From Flavobacterium sp. 140616W15 (lineage in GTDB: Bacteria; Bacteroidota; Bacteroidia; Flavobacteriales; Flavobacteriaceae), in assembly GCF_003668995.1 (NCBI RefSeq), contig NZ_CP033068.1:1798001-1862000 (forward strand): a stretch of DNA of 64,000 nucleotides, given 5' to 3'. Position numbers and translations under genes: made by a program. Under the pieces are notes generated by a model. The model saw nothing but the letters and a program-made list of their open reading frames with translations, made no database searches and was not told the origin of the DNA. Shown here in pieces: positions 44,601-52,682 of this stretch; the stretch's first letter is position 1, and each line of letters starts with the position of its first letter.

Positions 44601-44809
44601 TTTATCTGTTCTTCTAAAGGAACAATCACACTTTTCATGACCACATCGGCACTTGCTCCTTGATACGAAGCTGTTACAACAACTGTAGGTGGAGCAATTT
44701 CGGGATATTGAGAGATAGGCAATGAAGCCAATCCTAATAATCCCAAAATCACTATTATTATCGATATTACCGTGGATAATACCGGATTTTCTATAAATTT
44801 TCTAAACAT
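41660..44809 (-). CDS. RND multidrug efflux pump (HAE1/AcrB type)
   Basis: This 1049-residue pump starts MFRKFIENPVLSTVISI. It has the TM4 pair in IGIVVDDAIVVVEAVHAKLD near residue 405, GFVPNDDGGAIFG near residue 563, and the conserved C-terminal helices (PVLFIIFQSM). It belongs to the same HAE1 class as the pump at 28496-31663 but differs through most of the periplasmic loops, so it likely has a different substrate range. The adaptor precedes it by 6 bases and DUF2480 precedes that. The channel lies downstream past the repeats. Confidence 0.94.
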   Translation of the reverse strand: MFRKFIENPVLSTVISIIIVILGLLGLASLPISQYPEIAPPTVVVTASYQGASADVVMKSVIVPLEEQINGVENMSYMTSTASSNGNASITIFFKQGTNPDMAAVNVQNRVTKATSLLPNEVIKSGITTSKQLSSTAFSFLLYSKDGKYDEKFLDNYLRINIMPEMKRVEGVGGTEIYTSQEYSMRIWLKPDAMASQGLVPDDIIAALKEQNIEAAPGKIGENSKESVQYALKFTGRLESPAAFENIVLRSGKQGSLLRLKDVADIEFGALDYTTSLITQGKVSSGGAISQISGSNARELIIACEDILKKASKDFPPGLEYHTFLNANDFLDASIEKVVYTIIEAFILVFIVVFIFLQDFRSTLIPAIAVPVSIIGTFFFLKLFGFTINLLTLFALVLAIGIVVDDAIVVVEAVHAKLDQGAKSAKKATIHAMSEISGAIISITLIMSAVFIPVTFITGSAGVFYKQFGLTLAVAILISAVNALTLSPALCAILLKPHDSQKSDYPKGFLPKFYASFNVAFETVTNKYINAVRFLIRRKWISLVAIAIFGIVFYVLMKNTPTGFVPNDDGGAIFGNVVLPPSSTLERTEEITKEIDSIARSIPEIELSSTLSGMDLIHGNGGSYGALFIRLKPWNERKGKTQDVNSIVGQLFAKTAHIKGASIIFFAAPTLQGFGNSNGFEVQLQDKTGGSYQNFDKNIGKFMAAINQRPEIMYATSPFNIGFPEMEVNVNVAKCKDAGVSVNTVLNTLQGYFGGIYASDINRFGKQYRVMLQSHPDYRAKESDINKIFVRTDKGAMAPISEFVTLKKTYGPEFLNRFNLFTSTTVTGAPNAGYSSGDAIKAIEEVAAQTLDRGYTYQFSGLTKEELSSGSQTILIFGLCLIFIYFLLSAQYKSYILPFSVLLSLPIGLAGAFIFANLFGVDNNIFLQISLIMLIGLLAKNAILIVEFALLHRLSGRSLVQSAIFGARARLRPILMTSFAFIFGLIPLMIATGAGALSNRSIGTAAVGGMLIGTLFGVFVIPVLFIIFQSMQEKIGGVKEPIHEPRQID

Positions 44810-44815
44810 GATTTA

Positions 44816-45939
44816 TTATTTTTTAGCTAAAGAAGCTATCGGTGCTATTTTCATTCCATCTCTTAAATTTCCAATTCCGTCAACAATTATAGTATCTCCA
44901 GATTTTACGCCTTCGGTTACTACATATTCTTTTTCGGTTGCAGTGTTTCTTATTTTTATTTCAGTATTATGTGCTACGTTTTTTGCATCTACAGTAAAGA
45001 CAAAAAAGCGCCCTTGCAATTCAAATACTGCCTTTTTAGGAACCAGGATTGCATCTTCTAATTGTGTTGGAATAACAATCGTAGCGCTTGCTCCACTCCA
45101 AAGTTTAGCATCTGGATTTGGAAAAACTGCTTTAAAATTAGCAGCTCCAGTACTTGCATTTAATACACCACTTAAAGTTTGAATTTTTCCTTTTAGTGGA
45201 TATGTTTCTCCATCAGCAGTAACTAAAGAAACGGCTGGCATATTCTTAAATTTTTCTTTTAATTGATTTCCTGAATATTGACTCAAAAAAGAATTTAATT
45301 GTTGCTGACTTAATGAGAAATAAGCAAAAACGTTTTTGGTATTAGCAACTGTAGTTATAGGATCTGGTGCAGAACTACTCACCAAACTTCCTATCTTATA
45401 CGGTAGGCTTCCTACTACTCCATTTATTGGACTCACTATATTGGTGAAAGCAAGCTTTGATTTAGCTGCTGACAAATCAGCATTTGCCTGACTTAATTCA
45501 GCTCTTTTTACTCTTTCTATATTCTTGGCAGATGTTAATTCGTAGTTGTTTATTATCTTTTTTTCTGCCAATGCTGCCGTTCTTTTGGTTTGTATAACTG
45601 CTGTTTCCAAGCTGGCTTCGGCAGCTAGAACTGCCGCTTTTTTGTTGTTTACTTCTTGTAAATAACTATTAGCGTCTATTTTAAATAAAGGCTTCCCTTT
45701 GGTTACAACCGAACCTTCTTCTACATAAACCTGCTCTATATATCCGTCGATTTTAGAGCGTATTTCGACTGTTTGTTCTCCTTCTAATGTTGTTGGAAAT
45801 TCAATAGAAACATTTGCTTCTTGAGCCTTTAATATAAGTGTTGGATATGCTGTCGGACTTTCTATTTGTTCTGTACTTTTTGTATTACATGAAACTATCG
45901 AAAGAGTTCCTATGAACAGAATTGCTATTATATTTTCAT
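44816..45939 (-). CDS. RND efflux periplasmic adaptor, lipoprotein (frame break at codon 3)
   Basis: The continuous frame runs from about codon 3 to the stop at 44816 and includes a lipobox LSIVSC, the lipoyl halves EIRSKIDGYIEQVYVEEGSV and IVSPINGVVGSLPYKIG, the hairpin, and a C-terminal YVVTEGVKSGDTIIVDG. The ATG at 45937-45939 is one base out of this frame; adding one A to the A4 run just after it (45933-45936) gives MKNIIAILFIGTLSIVSC, a perfect lipoprotein signal. Without it the only in-frame starts are internal (TTG at 45610), which would lose the signal and half the lipoyl domain. The start lies 8 bases after the DUF2480 stop. Confidence 0.85.
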
Positions 45940-45947
45940 TATATCTC

Positions 45948-46445
45948 TTATTTTCTTTTATAAATCATTAAAGGAGAACCTGCTTCTCCCCACATTAAGG
46001 TTTGTACATATTTTATTAACTGACTTGTAGCCAATACAAGAATTTCTTCTGGTATAGCTGTATTTGCTTTTAAAACCACTTTCTGACCGATAAAAGCCGA
46101 AAATTCTATCTTTCTTATTCTTTCCATCCATAAAAGGTTTTCATGATTCCCTATTGTTGAATACACCACTATAGATGCATGAGGAGCTAAGAGTGAACTA
46201 ATTAATGCATAAGCCCAAAGTGGTATAATCGCATCATTAGAACAACAGATAACAACGTCTTTTCCTGTAAATTGATTCCAATCTATTTGAGCCATTTCTG
46301 ATCGAAATATTTTTTCCTGTAATAGAAAATCTTCTATTAGAAATGGTACAATATCAAATACTATAAAATCTTCTCCATTAGATTTATAGTTACGTAGATC
46401 TAGTGTTTGTATGCCTGAAGCATCTATTTTATTTATTATTTCCAT
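45948..46445 (-). CDS. DUF2480-family protein
   Basis: This 165-residue soluble protein matches the Bacteroidota family DUF2480 by its start (EIINKIDASGIQTLDL), the PFLIEDFLLQEKIFRSE segment near residue 34, and the WGEAGSPLMIYKRK end. Its biochemical role is unknown; from memory the family often lies beside SUF iron-sulfur cluster genes in flavobacteria. Here it heads an operon with an RND adaptor and pump (8-base gap), an uncommon pairing. It faces a SufR-like regulator 435 bases upstream on the other strand. Confidence 0.8.
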   Translation of the reverse strand: MEIINKIDASGIQTLDLRNYKSNGEDFIVFDIVPFLIEDFLLQEKIFRSEMAQIDWNQFTGKDVVICCSNDAIIPLWAYALISSLLAPHASIVVYSTIGNHENLLWMERIRKIEFSAFIGQKVVLKANTAIPEEILVLATSQLIKYVQTLMWGEAGSPLMIYKRK

Positions 46446-46813
46446 ATTCTGATTATTAAATTATTGAGTTATTTATTGCGTTATAATTTTTGGGTATTGC
46501 TAATTTTTAGACATAGGTATCCCCCGCCCAATCTGAATACTATTCTAGGTTGCTGAGCACATTGTAAAAACTGCTTTAATTTTAATTAAAGATTTTTGAG
46601 ATTTCTAAAAATCTATAGTTGAGGATATATACTAATTGTAAATTTCATAAGTACATTCCAGTACGGAACGATGTATACAGGAAAGTCAATCATATTATAT
46701 GAACTAATGGGAAGCTCTTGTAATTCTAATAACATAATCTATAATTTTACGTTTTTAAATTCTGTAACTTACAATATTGATTGAATTTAGGTGGATAAAA
46801 TCTTCCAATCAGC
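46446..46813. other. Divergent intergenic region, DUF2480-RND operon / SufR-like regulator
   Basis: Here 368 of the 435 bases precede the mapped regulator promoter. They should hold the DUF2480 operon promoter on the minus strand. A short G+C-rich patch (tatcccccgcccaatc near 46510) and a small inverted TTCC-N5-GGAA near 46659 are visible. No small ORF or strong terminator is seen, and no second copy of the 46823-46849 operator was found. Confidence 0.4.
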
Positions 46814-46844
46814 TTTGATAAGTTATGCAAAATTAATAATTTTG
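46814..46844 (+). promoter_or_regulatory. Bacteroidota-type promoter of the SufR-like regulator
   Basis: TTTG at 46814-46817, a 19-base spacer and TAATTTTG at 46837-46844 match the -33 and -7 consensus exactly. The predicted transcript starts near 46851, about 30 bases before the ATG at 46881. Confidence 0.7.
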
Positions 46845-46849
46845 CATAA
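46823..46849. promoter_or_regulatory. Perfect 12-bp inverted repeat overlapping the promoter (operator)
   Basis: TTATGCAAAATT, a 3-base centre (aat) and AATTTTGCATAA are exactly complementary. The site covers the spacer end and the whole -7 box of the promoter at 46814-46844, so binding of the downstream regulator would repress its own gene. Confidence 0.75.
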
Positions 46850-46880
46850 TAAAACAACTAAATACTTGTTTTATTAATTT

Positions 46881-47492
46881 ATGACTACAAATAAGATATT
46901 AATGCTACTCAAAATGCGAGGTCCTCTTACGGCTCTTGAAATTGCGCATGAACTTAAGATAACAAAGGAAGGGGTTAGACAACAGCTACTTAAACTTGTT
47001 GAAGAGGATCTTATTCATCCACAAGAAGAATCCAAAGGTGTGGGTAGACCTCAAAAAACATTTAGCCTAACTTCAAATGGAAATGCAAAATTTCCAGACA
47101 CGCACGCTGAATTAACTCTAAAGTTGATAAACATTATTAATGCAATGGGTGAAAATGCTTTGCAAACGGTTATAGATGTTTATGAAGAAACAGGAAAAAA
47201 GAAATATCATGAAGAAATTGATACCATTAGTAATCTGGAACAAAAATTACAAAAACTTGTCGAAATAAGAACAAGAGAAGGTTATATGGCGGAATACTCA
47301 AAAAATGATGAGGGTTATCTTTTAGTCGAAAATCATTGCCCAATTTGTGCGGCCGCAACTATATATCAAGGTTTTTGTTCTTCTGAATTAAATACTTTTA
47401 GATCAGTATTAGGTAAAGATATTATAATTAATCGCGTTAGCCATATCATCGGAGGTGACAGAAGATGTGCGTATCAGATTACTTCTAATTAG
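46881..47492 (+). CDS. SufR-like ArsR-superfamily regulator with a four-Cys metal or Fe-S site
   Basis: This 203-residue protein begins with a winged helix-turn-helix (GPLTALEIAHELKITKEGVR, GRPQKTFSLT wing near residue 55). It ends with a COG2345-type sensing domain having Cys153, Cys156 (HCPICAAAT), Cys166 (GFC) and Cys196 (GDRRCAYQI). Cyanobacterial SufR uses a similar C-terminal Cys set to bind an iron-sulfur cluster and represses suf genes. A cluster-sensing role is thus plausible. The palindrome in its promoter supports autoregulation. The divergent DUF2480-RND operon is the natural target. Confidence 0.82.
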   Translation: MTTNKILMLLKMRGPLTALEIAHELKITKEGVRQQLLKLVEEDLIHPQEESKGVGRPQKTFSLTSNGNAKFPDTHAELTLKLINIINAMGENALQTVIDVYEETGKKKYHEEIDTISNLEQKLQKLVEIRTREGYMAEYSKNDEGYLLVENHCPICAAATIYQGFCSSELNTFRSVLGKDIIINRVSHIIGGDRRCAYQITSN

Positions 47493-47770
47493 TTTTTTTT
47501 AGTTTCAGGTTTTAAATTTTTGGTTTCAAGTTTCAGGTTATGCAATCGCTATTTTTAGTTATTATTTTTGCCGATATCGAAGTTACGAGACGCAAGAAAT
47601 TGTTTTTAATAGCTCTAGTGGAGCGATACCGATCTCAGATTATTAAATATAACACCCCGATGGGGTTCTTTTGAAAAAAATATCTTTCCTATAAACATAA
47701 TGTCCGATGGGACTTACTTATCAGGTGATTAAGAGTAGCTTGATAACAATTGAATCCTAAGATCGTTAAC
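47493..47770. repeat. Intergenic block with several small hairpins (dispersed repeat type)
   Basis: It starts with two phrases, tttcaggttttaaa and ggtttcaagtttcaggtt, related to the 16-bp unit of the 20701-22460 array. Hairpin-forming phrases follow: gctctagtggagc (about 47616-47628), acaccccgatggggt, and gtccgatgggac. These GATGGG-type hairpins with spacers resemble interspersed palindromes I recall from Bacteroidota genomes; copy number needs checking. No gene is seen. Confidence 0.55.
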
Positions 47771-48874
47771 TTACTCTAGCTGATTTAAGAGATATAAATA
47801 AGGTGGAAAAGAATGATGCATCATTATGTCCTTTGTATTATTTGGGAATTTTTCATAATAATTTATATCATTGGGGTTCGGATATAGAACAATCGTATTT
47901 CCAGTTCTCACATAATTGTTACTATTATAAAATGGAGGTGGTACAAATTCTGGTAAAAATTCTTTCACTCTTTTTGCCATTTCTTTACCTAATATTTTTT
48001 GATATGTCTTAACGGTTTTACGGGATGGATCTGTTAGTTTTCCATAAACCATATTTAAAAACATTCTCTTAAAAAAAGTCTGATTTTTAATAGTTTCTTC
48101 TACCATTGCAATTGGACTTACTATTGGTAAATCTTCTGGCGTTTCAACCGAAAAAGGTGTTTGAGGTACCCAATCTGCGGCGCTTACTACATTAAATGCC
48201 CAACCGTTTTGCGTTTTACGCTCATAATCATATGCAAAATATAAATTCCCTGGTTTTGGTGCAGCACTACAATACGTTTTGAAACGAATATCGGCAGGTA
48301 GTTTACCTTTGCTTTGTAAACTATAAAAATGAGCCGTAAGTAGATAGCTTATACCTCCACCTTGGCTATGTCCCATAATTATGAAATTTTTAATTCCTGA
48401 ATTATAACAAGAATCTATCTTAGGAAGCATTTCCTTTGAAATAAAAGCAGTACTTAACAGATATCCTGTATGAACGGCGGCATCTTTATTAGTCGATAAT
48501 TCATACTCAAATGTCTCTGAATTAGAAATTTTCATTTCTCCTTTTGCCGGTGTCATTGCTGCATAAAGATTAGCAAGCCAGCTTTCTCCTTTTTCAGTAG
48601 TTCCTCTTGTGCATAATACAGCTGTATTTTCATCTTTTAGCCATAACTCCCAAAGATTATCCAGTCCTATTGGCTTACTTCTATACACCAGTTTTGAGTG
48701 TTCTGGCTGAGGAATTAGTTTTGCTTTTTCAGGAGATTCTGTCGATTGAGTAGCCAAATATATTAATTCTCTATATTCAGCTTTATCAAAACCTGGCTTT
48801 AAATTTTGCGAAAAACCATCTAAAAAATTAAACAGTAAGAAGCATATAAGGACTAATAATTTTAGAAATTTCAT
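47771..48874 (-). CDS. Exported class-3-type lipase
   Basis: This 367-residue alpha/beta hydrolase starts with a signal peptide (core LLVLICFLLFNFLDGFSQ). It has the oxyanion-region LCTRGTTEKGESWLANLY near residue 88, the nucleophile elbow IIMGHSQGGG (Ser170), an Asp candidate in VSAADWVPQTP near residue 235, and a His candidate in MMHHSFPPYLYLL near the end. This matches Lipase_3 (Pfam) proteins that hydrolyse lipid esters; the real substrate is unknown. It is a lone gene. Confidence 0.85.
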   Translation of the reverse strand: MKFLKLLVLICFLLFNFLDGFSQNLKPGFDKAEYRELIYLATQSTESPEKAKLIPQPEHSKLVYRSKPIGLDNLWELWLKDENTAVLCTRGTTEKGESWLANLYAAMTPAKGEMKISNSETFEYELSTNKDAAVHTGYLLSTAFISKEMLPKIDSCYNSGIKNFIIMGHSQGGGISYLLTAHFYSLQSKGKLPADIRFKTYCSAAPKPGNLYFAYDYERKTQNGWAFNVVSAADWVPQTPFSVETPEDLPIVSPIAMVEETIKNQTFFKRMFLNMVYGKLTDPSRKTVKTYQKILGKEMAKRVKEFLPEFVPPPFYNSNNYVRTGNTIVLYPNPNDINYYEKFPNNTKDIMMHHSFPPYLYLLNQLE

Positions 48875-49109
48875 AGCGTAAACATTGATTGATTATTAAT
48901 AATATTATTTTAACTAAACACTGATTTAAAAGTCATTATATACAATAATATAAACTTTTACTTTAAAATAAAAAGCAATAACTACTAAGCATTTAATTTG
49001 TAAACTTATCTTACAATAAATATAATCAATTATTTAAGTACTACGACATAATTTTTAATCACATAATCATTCTCAATAAACTAAATTGTACATCAAGTCA
49101 TTATGCTAA

Positions 49110-49283
49110 TTAATTCAAAAAATTATATAATCTGTAGGAGAATAAAAGTACCCCTATCACAACAAAAAACCACCAATACTTTTTTATAGAGGCATAATTT
49201 TCATTATCTGAATTTCTTATTGCTAATCCCATGACAATACTTACCAAAGGCAAAATAAATCTTATTATCTGTTCTATTTCCAT
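49110..49283 (-). CDS. Small two-helix membrane protein, 57 residues
   Basis: The ATG at 49281-49283 opens 57 codons to a TAA at 49110. The product has a first hydrophobic helix (IIRFILPLVSIVMGLAI), a polar turn (RNSDNENYASIKKY), then a second helix (WWFFVVIGVLLFSY) and a short tail. The pattern of two membrane segments around a charged loop supports a real small protein. No family is recognised. It is divergent from the GNAT gene, with 76 bases between the starts. Confidence 0.5.
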   Translation of the reverse strand: MEIEQIIRFILPLVSIVMGLAIRNSDNENYASIKKYWWFFVVIGVLLFSYRLYNFLN

Positions 49284-49305
49284 TTTAACACTAACTATTT
49301 TCTTA

Positions 49306-49340
49306 TTTGCGAATATATGTATTTTATTTTTTTACTTTTG
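49306..49340 (+). promoter_or_regulatory. Candidate promoter of the GNAT gene
   Basis: TTTG at 49306-49309 and TACTTTTG at 49333-49340 fit the -33/-7 pattern with a 23-base spacer. The expected transcript start near 49347 lies after the ATG at 49345, which favours the ATG at 49360 as the start codon. Confidence 0.45.
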
Positions 49341-49359
49341 ATAAATGCACATCAATAAC

Positions 49360-49866
49360 ATGACAAACCTATACCAAAGCCCAAGGATAATCATTCGTGA
49401 ATTTTTGCCAGAAGAGCAACAAACATTTTTAAACTTGTTTAAAGATGCTGAAGTTACCCAATACTTACCAGAAACTTCTGCTGAGAGGTATATAGAAATG
49501 TTTAAAGAATTACTTGAAAATTATGAAAAGGGTAATCTTAGCCGTTGGGCAATATTTGACACTACAAACAACAATTTTATAGGGATGTGTGTTGCGCGTA
49601 TTTTTGTACACAACAGCAATCAAATAGAGATTGGATATGTTCTTAGTAAAGAATATTGGGGTAAAGGCATCGCTACTGAAGTATGCAAAGCTATGACTCA
49701 ATATTGTTTTACAAACACCAATATTCCTGAAGTAGTTGCCATAACTGATCTTGACAACAGTGGCTCACAAAATGTATTACAAAAATCTGGTTTTGAACGA
49801 AGAGACAATCTGATAAGAGATAATGAAGAACTAGCCTATTTTATAATTAAAAGAGCGCAACTTTAA
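49360..49866 (+). CDS. GNAT-family acetyltransferase (RimJ/RimL type)
   Basis: From the ATG at 49360 this is a 168-residue N-acetyltransferase. SPRIIIREFLPEEQQTF opens the fold; the acetyl-CoA loop reads EIGYVLSKEYWGKGIATEVC near residue 95, followed by VVAITDLDNSGSQNVLQKSGFE, the usual RimJ/RimL segment. The first ATG (49345) sits at the predicted transcript start, so the second is preferred. Acceptors of this group include ribosomal protein N-termini, amino acids and drugs; none can be chosen here. It stands alone. Confidence 0.87.
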   Translation: MTNLYQSPRIIIREFLPEEQQTFLNLFKDAEVTQYLPETSAERYIEMFKELLENYEKGNLSRWAIFDTTNNNFIGMCVARIFVHNSNQIEIGYVLSKEYWGKGIATEVCKAMTQYCFTNTNIPEVVAITDLDNSGSQNVLQKSGFERRDNLIRDNEELAYFIIKRAQL

Positions 49867-49921
49867 TTTAATAAATAATACAATTTGCTGATAGTCTGTA
49901 AAATCGTTTTCTTGAAATAAA

Positions 49922-50260
49922 TTAATCTTCCTCGGCAGGAATCATTAATTTACCCCAATCATTTAGCATCCATAAAATCGTTACCAATTTTTCTCCTAAT
50001 TCCGTAAGTGAATATTCAACTCTTGGCGGAAGCTCATTAAATGACTCTTTGGTCAGAATACCGTCTTGTTCCATTTCTTTTAACTGTTGATTCAAAACTC
50101 TTCTGTCGACTTTTGCAATTCCACGTAAAAACTCGCTTGGGCGTTTTTTACCTTCATTGATTTGCCAAACAATAGGAACTTTCCATTTCCCACTAATAGA
50201 ATTAACTGCTACTTCTAATGGGCAAATTTTATTTTCTAAGCTTCTTTCCTTTGTTTTCAT
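49922..50260 (-). CDS. HxlR-family transcriptional regulator
   Basis: This 112-residue winged-helix protein carries the HxlR marks: CPLEVAVNSISGKWKVPIVW near residue 13 (with the conserved Cys), RPSEFLRGIAKVDRRVLNQQ near residue 41 as the recognition region, and PPRVEYSLTELGEKL near residue 83 as the wing. Such regulators often sense reactive aldehydes or disulfide stress through that Cys. It is divergent from the AlkD-like repair gene at 50424, which may be under its control. Confidence 0.9.
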   Translation of the reverse strand: MKTKERSLENKICPLEVAVNSISGKWKVPIVWQINEGKKRPSEFLRGIAKVDRRVLNQQLKEMEQDGILTKESFNELPPRVEYSLTELGEKLVTILWMLNDWGKLMIPAEED

Positions 50261-50423
50261 AATAGTGACTTTTTTATCCCTATGTGCTAAAATTATGCGC
50301 TATTGCAGATACAGATAATGTTTTGAATCTTTGCAAAATTAATAAAATAATTAACATCTATTTTAGCAAAGCCAATGTTTATGCTAACTAATCGATACTT
50401 TATTAGAGAATTTATAAATTATT

Positions 50424-51227
50424 ATGACAGAAATAAAACGTAAAGGTTCGCGCTCAACTAAGGACATACCCGTCGATATTTTAGATAAACTTAATAAAGG
50501 AGAAATTGAGACTGCCAATTTAGTAGAATGGTTAGCTATTGATCAAAAACTGTTACTTAAAAACGTTCTTCATCAAACCAATCGTTCTAAGTATTTGGAG
50601 CCAATTATTACAAATATTGAGGCACTAAAAAAACAAACTGTCAATACTATAAATGAAACTATTGGAACTAGTCTTTTTAGATTAGCTAAACTGGAAAATG
50701 ATAGTGAACTTTTTACAATAATTTCAGCTCATAAATCAGACTTAGTTAGATGCTGGGCAACTTATACTATTGGAAAGAACGCAGAACTATCAATTAGTGA
50801 AATGTTAGATCAAATTCAGCCTTTTGCTGCTGATAAACATTTTGGTGTTAGAGAAATTTGCTGGCTAGCAGTAAGACCTTCTATAGCTAAAAATTTAAAC
50901 GAAAGCTTAACCATTTTATCAGAATGGACAAAACACTCTGACGAGAATATAAGACGGTTTGCAAGTGAAGCTACCAGACCGAGAGGAGTTTGGTGTGAGC
51001 ATCTTGAAATATTAAAACAAAACCCTGAATTAGGGTTAATTATTTTAGAACCTCTAAAATCAGATAATGCAAAATACGTACAAGATAGCGTTGGGAACTG
51101 GCTAAATGATGCCAGCAAAAGTGATCCTGATTTTGTCATTGAAATTTGCAAAAAATGGAAAGAAATTAGCCCTACAAAACAAACAACATATATAGTTAAA
51201 AAGGCACTTAGAACTATCGAAAAATAA
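50424..51227 (+). CDS. HEAT-like DNA alkylation repair protein (AlkC/AlkD superfamily, COG4335 type)
   Basis: This 267-residue all-helical protein has short tandem helical repeats. Key stretches are VRCWATYTIG near residue 109, HFGVREICWLAVRPSI near residue 138, and RRFASEATRPRGVWCEH near residue 173, the last being the most conserved segment of this glycosylase-related family. Family members excise 3- and 7-methyl purines through HEAT repeats. No catalytic residue can be asserted without a structure-based alignment. It is separated by 163 bases from the divergent HxlR regulator. Confidence 0.8.
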   Translation: MTEIKRKGSRSTKDIPVDILDKLNKGEIETANLVEWLAIDQKLLLKNVLHQTNRSKYLEPIITNIEALKKQTVNTINETIGTSLFRLAKLENDSELFTIISAHKSDLVRCWATYTIGKNAELSISEMLDQIQPFAADKHFGVREICWLAVRPSIAKNLNESLTILSEWTKHSDENIRRFASEATRPRGVWCEHLEILKQNPELGLIILEPLKSDNAKYVQDSVGNWLNDASKSDPDFVIEICKKWKEISPTKQTTYIVKKALRTIEK

Positions 51228-51327
51228 TTATTTATCTGCGTTTTTTATTCATTAGAATGTCTAAAATTAAATTAACAACAAATAAAAAATACATACATTA
51301 GCCATAAAACCAACTAATGTATAAACA

Positions 51328-51717
51328 ATGCAAGACGTTATTAAAAAATTAAAATTTAAGGACAGCGGGATTGTTCTTAATGCACCTAAAGAAATAAAAG
51401 AAGAGTTTATTAAACTTGGAATGAAAATTACTTTTGATAAAAAAACAAAAAGCACGAACACCTTGATTTTTATTAATAATAACCAAGAGTTTTTAAACTT
51501 TCTTAAATATGATTTAGAAAATATCGAATCTGATAGTGTTTTATGGTTTGCGTATCCAAAAGGGACTTCAAAAATTAAAACCGATATAAACAGAGATACA
51601 ATTCGAGTAACTGCAGAAGAATTCAGACTTAAAACTGTAACTGCTATTTCTATAGATGAAACTTGGAGTGCATTACGTTTTAGGCCTATTGATAAAGTGG
51701 GAACAAAAAAAACTTAA
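51328..51717 (+). CDS. DUF3052-like protein
   Basis: This 129-residue soluble protein has a segment FLKYDLENIESDSVLWFAYP near residue 50, GTSKIKTDINRDTIR, and DETWSALRFRP near residue 110. This pattern matches what I recall of DUF3052, a small alpha/beta domain without assigned activity. It follows the DNA-repair gene by 100 bases on the same strand. It is probably cytosolic: no signal or membrane helix is present. Confidence 0.7.
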   Translation: MQDVIKKLKFKDSGIVLNAPKEIKEEFIKLGMKITFDKKTKSTNTLIFINNNQEFLNFLKYDLENIESDSVLWFAYPKGTSKIKTDINRDTIRVTAEEFRLKTVTAISIDETWSALRFRPIDKVGTKKT

Positions 51718-51763
51718 ATAGAAACTTAATCTCTTTAAATACTAAATTGATAAATACTAAATC

Positions 51764-51799
51764 CCATAGAAATATCCATTTAAATCAATATTTCTATGG
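51764..51799. terminator. Perfect 12-bp hairpin between convergent genes
   Basis: CCATAGAAATAT pairs exactly with ATATTTCTATGG around a 12-base loop, between the stops at 51717 and 51819. There is no strong T tract on either side, so it is a likely but imperfect bidirectional terminator. Confidence 0.55.
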
Positions 51800-51818
51800 A
51801 ATTATTTAACTATAAATT

Positions 51819-52574
51819 CTAATTATCCATTTGAAAATAAGGGGCTAAAATATCTTCAAAATTATACAATCCTATTTCTTTATTTTCAATATTTACAGCT
51901 ACAAAAACAACGCCCGTTCCAAATGCTTCTCTTGAAATTGATTCGTGAATAAGTCGCACCGTTTGATATGGAAATCCAAATATTACTTCATGTTTTCCTA
52001 CAATACCTCCTGCCCTAACCGAATTTATATTTTCTTTTTCGACATCTAGAGCTTCCGCAATTTTAATAGCCGTGCCTGACGTTCCTTGTTTTAATTTAAA
52101 ATGTTCTTCGTTTACTTCAATATCTACCCAAGGAGCTATTTTCTTTAAAAATTTAGCAGCAAATAACAAATAATTTACCCCTAATGTAATATTTGGAGAC
52201 CAAAATACAGTTGTTTTAATGGCTAATTTTTTCAGAAGGTTTAACTCTTTTTCTGTATAATGAGATATTGCAGATATAATTTTAATTCCTCTTTGTGCTG
52301 CAGCCTCGCCATAAGTATGAATACCTAAGCTAGAAGAAAAGTCAATTATAATATCTACGGGATGCTTGTCTAAGAGCTCTTTTATAGTTGTTTTTGAGCT
52401 TGAATATATTAATCCTGGCTCATCTGATGGAACTCCAAAAAATTCTGGAACTGATCGATGTTCAAGTACTGTACTTTGCCTTAAAACCCATTCTAAACAA
52501 AAAGCCTTATTTTCTAGTAACACTGAAGCAACCGATTTTCCTGTTTTTCCAAATCCTATTAATCCTATTTTCAT
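51819..52574 (-). CDS. Dihydrodipicolinate-reductase-like protein (DapB family)
   Basis: This 251-residue protein has a nucleotide-binding start GLIGFGKTGKSV (residues 4-15) and a DapB-type C-terminal domain with NEEHFKLKQGTSGTA. The His158 and Lys162 there match the catalytic His159 and Lys163 of E. coli DapB. The GTSGTA loop replaces the usual APSGTA, and VRAGGIVGKHEVIFG follows as in DapB. The family reduces hydroxytetrahydrodipicolinate in lysine and diaminopimelate synthesis. It stands alone; whether it is the main DapB or a paralogue cannot be told. Confidence 0.8.
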   Translation of the reverse strand: MKIGLIGFGKTGKSVASVLLENKAFCLEWVLRQSTVLEHRSVPEFFGVPSDEPGLIYSSSKTTIKELLDKHPVDIIIDFSSSLGIHTYGEAAAQRGIKIISAISHYTEKELNLLKKLAIKTTVFWSPNITLGVNYLLFAAKFLKKIAPWVDIEVNEEHFKLKQGTSGTAIKIAEALDVEKENINSVRAGGIVGKHEVIFGFPYQTVRLIHESISREAFGTGVVFVAVNIENKEIGLYNFEDILAPYFQMDN

Positions 52575-52682
52575 AACTTTTTATTTAAATGATTTTCAAT
52601 TTATTTCGCTTATAATCTTTTGATTTCATTACGAAACAAACTGATAATTAATACTATTTAAGTAAAAATAGGATAAAAAAAC

